A stretch of DNA of 38,339 nucleotides from Halieaceae bacterium (GTDB lineage: Bacteria > Pseudomonadota > Gammaproteobacteria > Pseudomonadales > Halieaceae), in assembly GCA_026710905.1 (NCBI GenBank), contig JAPOQD010000222.1:1-38339 (forward strand), written 5' to 3'. The notes beneath the pieces were generated by a model, which ran no database searches, had not been told where the DNA came from, and saw nothing but the letters and a program-made list of their open reading frames with translations. Positions 33,498 to 38,339 of the stretch are shown piece after piece. Every line of letters begins with the position of its first letter. Position 1 is the first letter of the stretch. Both the position numbers and the translations under genes were made by a program.

Positions 33498-33746
33498 CTA
33501 GCCCGCATTTTGCACCAGTGGATGCGATGATCGCGCAGGATTTTACGTTGAGACGCGTCCTCGCGACCGAAAGCATAGTGGTGACTATGGTTGAGGGAGC
33601 ATGGTCGCGTCTCGACGTAAAAGACCAGTGATGGCGCATCCAGCGCACTTTGCAACCGTGGCAAAGCTGAGAAAACAAGAGTAACTCGTTAATAGACATA
33701 GTAGTTCTCAACAACCTCAAGCGATCTGGTGCAAGATGCGGGCTAG
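33498..33746. repeat. MITE-like element with 21-bp terminal inverted repeats (family 2)
   Basis: 249 bp bounded on both sides by CTAG. The 21-base ends (33498-33518 and 33726-33746; CTAGCCCGCAT...GCACCAG) are inverted repeats with one mismatch. Inside, GGATGCG and TTTTACGT-GAGACG blocks at 33519-33558 are repeated inverted near 33605-33645, so much of the element can fold into one long hairpin around GACTATGGTTGAGGGAGCAT. It codes for no protein. It occupies most of the 407-bp space between ppdK and the MBL-fold gene; the remaining 133 bp contains only the ribosome site of the latter. The cognate transposase is not in the window. Confidence 0.88.
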
Positions 33747-33879
33747 TATGCGCAAGTTTACGAAATTGTCATAGTGAACCAAAAAGGCCTGGAGAAAAGC
33801 GCCGGCAGGCCGGAGCAGGCGCCGAGTTCCGCAACAGCGGGCAGGCTGTTAGTATTGCGCGCTTTGCAAAGGTGAATAC

Positions 33880-34950
33880 ATGTTGGCGAACAATATGCAG
33901 AAGGTCCGCGGACTGGCCTATCCCTATGGCCTCAAGGCCGACCCGAAGCCGGGTGTGCCGCAGGAAATTGCGGATGGTGTGTATTGGGTGCGTTTCAGCA
34001 TGCCCATGGCGCTGGACCACATCAATGTCTGGTTGTTGAAGGACGGTGACGGCTGGACACTGGTGGATACCTGCCTGGATATTCCCTCGGCGCGCCAACA
34101 GTGGCAGGACCTGTTTGACAATTTTCTGGGGGATGCTCCGGTCAAGCGGGTAATCTGTACCCATATGCATCCCGACCACGTCGGGCTGGCCGGATGGATT
34201 ACCCGGCATTTCGATGCGGAACTGTGGATGTCCAGGGAAGAATTTCTCATGTGCCGGTCACTGGCCAGCGACACCGGCCGCAAGACACCGGAAGTCGCTA
34301 TCCGTTTTTACCGCGCCGCCGGTTTTAACGAGAAGCAGTTGGAAGATTACTGCAAGCGCTTTGGCGGATTCGGCCGTGCAATTTCCCCACTGCCCGACAG
34401 CTATCGCCGTTTGCTCAGCAACGAAACAATCCGCATCAATGACCGGTACTGGCAAATGGTAGTGGGAAGCGGACACTCACCCGAGCACATGTGCCTGTAC
34501 TGCCCCTCGCTGAAATTATTGATTTCCGGTGACCAGGTATTGCCGCGAATCACTCCCAATGTCAGTGTTTTCCCGACCGAACCGAAAGGCGATACCCTGA
34601 AGGACTGGCTCCATTCCAATGCCCGAATCCGTGAGCAACTGCCCGACGACGTACTCGTGTTACCCTCCCATCAGGACCCTTTTTTCGGCCTCCATGTACG
34701 TTTGAACCAGTTGATTGAATCTCACGAGCGGGGGCTTGTGAAGCTCTACCGGCTGCTGGAGGAACCGCGGCGTGCAGTGGACTGTTTTCCCGCCCTGTTC
34801 GCCAGGGAAATTGATGACGGTGTCTTGCAAATGGCGACCGGCGAGACCCTGGCGCACCTGAATTGTCTGATTGGGCGGCGCATGGCGTTGCGCGAGCAGG
34901 ATGATCATGGCGTCGATTGGTACCGGCAACAACCGGAGAGTACCGAGTGA
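33880..34950 (+). CDS. MBL-fold metallo-hydrolase
   Basis: 356-residue metallo-beta-lactamase-fold hydrolase. The metal-binding motif is T-H-M-H-P-D-H with His95, His97, Asp99 and His100. The third His block is VVGSGHSPEHMCLY (near 200) and the bridging Asp is in LLISGDQVLPR (near 218). The first strand block (DHINVWLLKDGDGWTLVDTC) and a C-terminal helical extension of about 90 residues, possibly winged-helix, are like the LACTB2/glyoxalase-II-related group that hydrolyses thioesters, lactones or RNA. ATG 33880 follows AAAGGTGA. The stop overlaps the GTG of the aminopeptidase gene by four bases, so the two are translationally coupled. Substrate unknown; a thioesterase or lactonase would fit the surrounding metabolism. 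Confidence 0.93.
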   Translation: MLANNMQKVRGLAYPYGLKADPKPGVPQEIADGVYWVRFSMPMALDHINVWLLKDGDGWTLVDTCLDIPSARQQWQDLFDNFLGDAPVKRVICTHMHPDHVGLAGWITRHFDAELWMSREEFLMCRSLASDTGRKTPEVAIRFYRAAGFNEKQLEDYCKRFGGFGRAISPLPDSYRRLLSNETIRINDRYWQMVVGSGHSPEHMCLYCPSLKLLISGDQVLPRITPNVSVFPTEPKGDTLKDWLHSNARIREQLPDDVLVLPSHQDPFFGLHVRLNQLIESHERGLVKLYRLLEEPRRAVDCFPALFAREIDDGVLQMATGETLAHLNCLIGRRMALREQDDHGVDWYRQQPESTE

Positions 34951-36749
34951 CTGACTCGGAGACCATATCCATCACCGGGCAGCGCCTGCAGGCCTTGCGT
35001 GAAAAAATGGCAGAGCGCGGGCTGAGCGCCCTGGTGGTGCCCAGGGCTGACCAATACCTGGGTGAGTATCTACCGCCCCATCACGAGCGCTTGCGCTGGT
35101 TGAGCGGTTTCACCGGCTCCTCGGGAATGCTGCTGGTATTGCCGGACCGGGCCGCAATATTTGTCGACGGGCGCTACACCGTGCAGGTGCGCCAGCAGGT
35201 GGACAGCGGCTGGATCGAGATACACAGCTTGACCGAGCAGCCACCGATGGACTGGCTATCCAGGCAAGCGGAGGTGAGCGGCCGGGTCGGTTACGACCCG
35301 CGCATGCATTCCTTCCGTTGGCGGCAGTCCAGCAATGCTGTGCTCGAAAATGCCGGCATGGAGTTGGTGGAACTGGAAGAAAACCTGGTTGACCTGTGCT
35401 GGCGTGACCGCCCAAGGCCGGCGCCGCGGCAGGCGTTTCTGCTGGGCGCGGAATACTCGGGAAAGGACAGCACCGCCAAGCGGGCCGAAATCGGCAAACA
35501 GATTGTAGAGCGGGGTGCGGACGCGGCTTACCTGTTTGCGGCGGACTCCTGCAACTGGTTGCTCAACATTCGTGGCGCTGATGTCCCCAACCTGCCCATT
35601 ATATTGGGCAGCGCCATCCTGCATGGCAATGGTGAGATGTTGTTCTTTACCGATCCTGACAAAATTCCCGACGGCTTCACGCCTCATGTCGGCGAAGGCG
35701 TAAGTGTCCGGCCCGAGATCGAACTGCCGCAGGCCTTTCGGCAACTGCGCGGCAAGACTGTCCTGTCGGACCCGGATACTGCCAACGCCTGGAGCCAACT
35801 GGCCCTGCAGCAGGCTGGAGTCGAGGTTTTGGCCGGCGCTGACCCGGTGATTTTGCCCAAGGCCTGCAAGAACCGGGTCGAGGTGCAGGGCATGCGCAAT
35901 GCGCATGTTCGTGATGGCGCCGCCGTAGTGAAATTTCTGGCCTGGCTGGATGCCGAAGTTCTTGCCGGGCGCCTGCCTGACGAGGCCTCCGCCGCGGGAC
36001 ACCTGGGCGAGCTGCGAGCCGCCCAGGTGCATTTTCAGGAGCCCAGCTTCGATACTATTTCGGCGGCGGCGGCCAATGCCGCAATGTGCCATTACAACCA
36101 TCTCAACGGTACGCCGGCCCGGCTTGAACAAAACAATGTATACCTGGTGGATAGCGGCGGACAGTATTTCGACGGCACTACCGATATCACCCGCACAGTC
36201 GCCATCGGCGAAGCCGGGGAAGAAGTGCGGGAACGTTTTACGCTGGTGCTGAAAGGCATGATCGCACTGGCCAGGGCGCACTTCCCCGCCGGCACTACGG
36301 GCACACAACTCGATGTGCTGGCGCGGCAGTTTTTGTGGGGGCGGGGCCTGGACTACAATCACGGTACAGGGCACGGAGTAGGCAGCTTCCTGTCGGTGCA
36401 TGAAGGCCCCCAGCGCATAGCTACCACACCCACCGATGTGGCCTTGCAGCCAGGTATGGTAGTCAGTGACGAGCCGGGCTACTACAAGGACGATTGTTAC
36501 GGTATCCGCTGCGAAAACCTGGTGCTGGTGACAGAAGTGGGTTCGATGCAGGACAACGGCAAGCAATTACTCGGGTTCGAAACCCTGACCATGGCGCCTT
36601 TTGACCGGCGTTTGCTGCTGCGGGAGTTATTGACCGTGGACGAGCAGCGATGGTTGGATGGCTACCACTCCCAGGTGCTGGAGCGAGTCGGCTCGCTATT
36701 GGAGGGCGCTGATCTATCCTGGTTGAAACAGGCCATCCGGCCGCTTTGA
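34947..36749 (+). CDS. Xaa-Pro aminopeptidase (M24B, three-domain XPNPEP1-like)
   Basis: Removes the N-terminal residue from peptides with Pro at position 2; 600 residues with two creatinase-like N-terminal domains and the pita-bread catalytic domain. Dinuclear metal ligands are Asp402 (YLVDSGGQY), Asp413 (TTDITRT), His476 (HGTGHGVGSF), Glu509 (SDEPGYY) and Glu523 (IRCENLVLV). The long form with GVGSFLSVHEGPQRI resembles the XPNPEP1/AMPP type rather than the shorter E. coli PepP. The start is GTG 34947 overlapping the previous stop as GTGA, with GGAG upstream; an ATG at 34917 lies deep in the previous gene. Probably supplies peptide catabolism together with the downstream sodium symporter. 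Confidence 0.95.
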   Translation: MTDSETISITGQRLQALREKMAERGLSALVVPRADQYLGEYLPPHHERLRWLSGFTGSSGMLLVLPDRAAIFVDGRYTVQVRQQVDSGWIEIHSLTEQPPMDWLSRQAEVSGRVGYDPRMHSFRWRQSSNAVLENAGMELVELEENLVDLCWRDRPRPAPRQAFLLGAEYSGKDSTAKRAEIGKQIVERGADAAYLFAADSCNWLLNIRGADVPNLPIILGSAILHGNGEMLFFTDPDKIPDGFTPHVGEGVSVRPEIELPQAFRQLRGKTVLSDPDTANAWSQLALQQAGVEVLAGADPVILPKACKNRVEVQGMRNAHVRDGAAVVKFLAWLDAEVLAGRLPDEASAAGHLGELRAAQVHFQEPSFDTISAAAANAAMCHYNHLNGTPARLEQNNVYLVDSGGQYFDGTTDITRTVAIGEAGEEVRERFTLVLKGMIALARAHFPAGTTGTQLDVLARQFLWGRGLDYNHGTGHGVGSFLSVHEGPQRIATTPTDVALQPGMVVSDEPGYYKDDCYGIRCENLVLVTEVGSMQDNGKQLLGFETLTMAPFDRRLLLRELLTVDEQRWLDGYHSQVLERVGSLLEGADLSWLKQAIRPL

Positions 36750-36799
36750 ACAGCCGCCGGGGCAATCTGCCGGCAGGCTAGAAACTGACAGGAGTCTGT

Positions 36800-38152
36800 A
36801 TGGCTGCAACAGCAACGAATCGCGTTTGGTCATCGCGCTTTGCCTTTCTCATGGCGTCCGTGGGCTTTGCCGTGGGTCTGGGCAATATCTGGCGTTTCCC
36901 CTACCAGGTTGGCGAAAATGGCGGCGCGGCGTTCGTATTGGTCTACCTGGCCTGTGCGGTTCTCATCGGGGCGCCGATTATGATGGCCGAAGTTCTGATT
37001 GGCCGGCGCGGCCAGTTGAGCCCACCAGAGGCAATGCGCAAAGTCGCACTTGAAGCGGGCCGCTCACAACAATGGAAGTGGGTTGGCGCGATGGGGCTGA
37101 GCGCCGCATTCTTGATCGAGATCGTGTATTCGGTGATTGTCGGCTGGGTGCTGTTTTATCTGTTCAAGGCGGTTAGCAGCGGTTTCTCCGGGGTTGATAG
37201 CGGCCTGGCGCAAGCCCAGTTCTCAGGCATGCTGGCAGACCCCGCCGGGCTGATACTGTGGACCGGTATCGGTTTGCTGGTCACCGGATACATTGTCTAC
37301 TCAGGAGTGCAGGGAGGTATCGAAAAGGCCGTTACCCTGTTAATGCCGACCCTGTTCAGCTTGCTGTTGGTACTGGCCATTTACAATGTTTTTGCCGGGG
37401 GCATGGGCGCCGCGATACGCTGGCTGTTTACCCCGGATTTCAGCAAGATCAACGGCGGCGTGTTGCTGGCGGCGTTGGGGCAGTCCTTTTTTTCCATCGG
37501 CGTGGCCATGGGCGGGATGATGGCATTTGGTTCCTATCTGCCCAAACAGGTTTCCATCCCTCGCTCGGCCCTGATTATTGTGCTGGCGGATACACTGGTA
37601 GCTGTAGTCGCAGGCCTGGTGATCTTTCCGGCGGTGTTCAACAATGGCCTGGACCCGGCTGCCGGCCCGGGTCTGATTTTCCAGACCTTGCCGGTGGCCT
37701 TTGCCCAGATGCCCGGCGGCCGTTTCTTCGGCATCCTGTTTTTCCTGTTGTTGGCCGTAGCGGGAATTACCTCCATGGTGGGTTTGGTGGAATGCCTGGT
37801 GTGCTGGATAGAGGACCGCTTCGGAGTCAGCCGTCACCGGGCTGCCTGGCAGGTCATGAGTGTAATCGCGCTGCTGAGTATTCTCAGCGTGCTGTCCTAC
37901 AACCTGTTGGCCGAATATCGGCTCGGGGGACGAGACCTCAATGCGCTGCTCGATTATGTTTCCAACCAGTTGCTGTTGCCCCTGGGTGGATTGTTAATCG
38001 CGGTATTCGCCGGTTGGGCCTTGTCGCGCAGTATGAGCAGTGACGAATTGGCCTTTGCCGGGACGCGCTGGTTCGGTATCTGGTATTTTCTGGTTCGCTA
38101 TCTGGTGCCTCCCTCTGTGTTGATCATCTTTGTATTGGGCATCAGCGCATAG
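36800..38152 (+). CDS. Sodium-dependent transporter, NSS/SNF family
   Basis: Sodium-coupled symporter of the LeuT-type neurotransmitter:sodium symporter family, for amino acids or related small amines. 450 residues. The first helix holds the hallmark FAVGLGNIWRFPYQVGENGG (unwound sodium/substrate site) followed by GAPIMMAEVLIGRR. There are about eleven membrane helices, with the conserved AALGQSFFSIGVAMGGMMAFGSYL in the sixth-helix region and SMVGLVECLVCWIEDRFG in the eighth. AGGAG lies 6 bases before the ATG. It follows the aminopeptidase by 50 bp and may import the amino acids or be driven by the same promoter. An inverted-repeat element begins 8 bp after its stop. Confidence 0.95.
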   Translation: MAATATNRVWSSRFAFLMASVGFAVGLGNIWRFPYQVGENGGAAFVLVYLACAVLIGAPIMMAEVLIGRRGQLSPPEAMRKVALEAGRSQQWKWVGAMGLSAAFLIEIVYSVIVGWVLFYLFKAVSSGFSGVDSGLAQAQFSGMLADPAGLILWTGIGLLVTGYIVYSGVQGGIEKAVTLLMPTLFSLLLVLAIYNVFAGGMGAAIRWLFTPDFSKINGGVLLAALGQSFFSIGVAMGGMMAFGSYLPKQVSIPRSALIIVLADTLVAVVAGLVIFPAVFNNGLDPAAGPGLIFQTLPVAFAQMPGGRFFGILFFLLLAVAGITSMVGLVECLVCWIEDRFGVSRHRAAWQVMSVIALLSILSVLSYNLLAEYRLGGRDLNALLDYVSNQLLLPLGGLLIAVFAGWALSRSMSSDELAFAGTRWFGIWYFLVRYLVPPSVLIIFVLGISA

Positions 38153-38159
38153 GTCGGAG

Positions 38160-38327
38160 CTAGCAGCCTGTCGGGCTTGGGCGTCCGTAGCGAGGGAAAG
38201 ACCGTTTTGAGTCATTTTTTCTGCAATTCTGAGGCGAATAGTGGTTCTATTTAACGAAGGATTGCTGAAAAAAGGGCCAAAACGGCTTTTCCGCAGTAGG
38301 ACAGTCCCAAGTCCGGCAGGCTGCTAG
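38160..38327. repeat. MITE-like inverted-repeat element, full copy (family 1, copy B)
   Basis: 168 bp starting and ending with CTAG. The left end is CTAGCAGCCTGTCGGGCTTG and the right end the complement of CTAGCAGCCTGCCGGACTTG, so about 20-bp imperfect terminal inverted repeats. Inner parts (AACGGTCTTTTC-like and AACGG...AAAA stretches) also pair, making a long imperfect palindrome. It is the same family as 5462-5570, in opposite orientation, and holds about 60 central bases missing there. It follows the transporter stop directly and may serve as its transcription end. Confidence 0.88.
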
Positions 38328-38339
38328 TGGAACAACTCA

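Noticed and set aside
33750-33879. GC-rich partial inverted repeats between the family 2 element and the MBL gene
   Set aside because: Only short, imperfect stems (GGCCTG/CAGGCC); not distinguishable from background.
1-38339. CRISPR arrays, tRNA or rRNA genes, phage or integrase genes
   Set aside because: No regularly spaced repeats, cloverleaf arms or recombinase motifs were found on reading both strands.

Overview
The window looks like a chromosomal segment of a heterotrophic, non-sporulating gammaproteobacterium. The evidence is a PspF/PspABC phage-shock locus with a sigma-54 promoter, clear Shine-Dalgarno starts, GC-rich coding sequence and a gene set dominated by acyl-CoA and aromatic catabolism. 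A marine lineage such as Halieaceae or Cellvibrionales relatives is a guess from the gene mix only. No rRNA, tRNA, CRISPR array, phage or transposase gene was seen.

Layout. 1-5443 (minus): a thiolase cut by the window edge, then an RND efflux pump (permease and adaptor). 5462-5570: a small inverted-repeat element. 5666-11033: lipid or carboxylic-acid genes, namely a short-chain dehydrogenase, an FAD-linked 2-hydroxyacid dehydrogenase, an acyl-CoA synthetase, a MaoC-type enoyl-CoA hydratase and a short-chain dehydrogenase pseudogene with its middle deleted. 11049-13994: pspF divergent from an operon of a small membrane protein, pspA, pspB and pspC. 14100-17196: an NTF2-like protein, glutathione-dependent formaldehyde dehydrogenase and a fused SpmA/SpmB-type membrane protein. 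17366-21913: a fused indolepyruvate:ferredoxin oxidoreductase, a small membrane protein and a methyltransferase.

21959-30733 is the most unusual part. It is a mixed-strand cluster with a ThDP enzyme of altered cofactor motif, a Rieske oxygenase alpha subunit, a beta-propeller protein, a two-domain EthD-like protein, an ACMSD-type amidohydrolase and a thiolase. It reads as an uncharacterised ring-oxidation and C-C cleavage pathway ending in acyl-CoA thiolysis; the substrate cannot be told. Three copies of a 24-25 bp palindrome sit in this block. Two of them form a perfect inverted repeat around a 29-bp copy of the start of the neighbouring gene. The Rieske and propeller genes appear to share one palindromic -10 box used in both directions.

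30857-38327: pyruvate phosphate dikinase, a second inverted-repeat element directly upstream of it, an MBL-fold hydrolase overlapping an Xaa-Pro aminopeptidase, an NSS-family sodium symporter, and a longer copy of the element seen at 5462.
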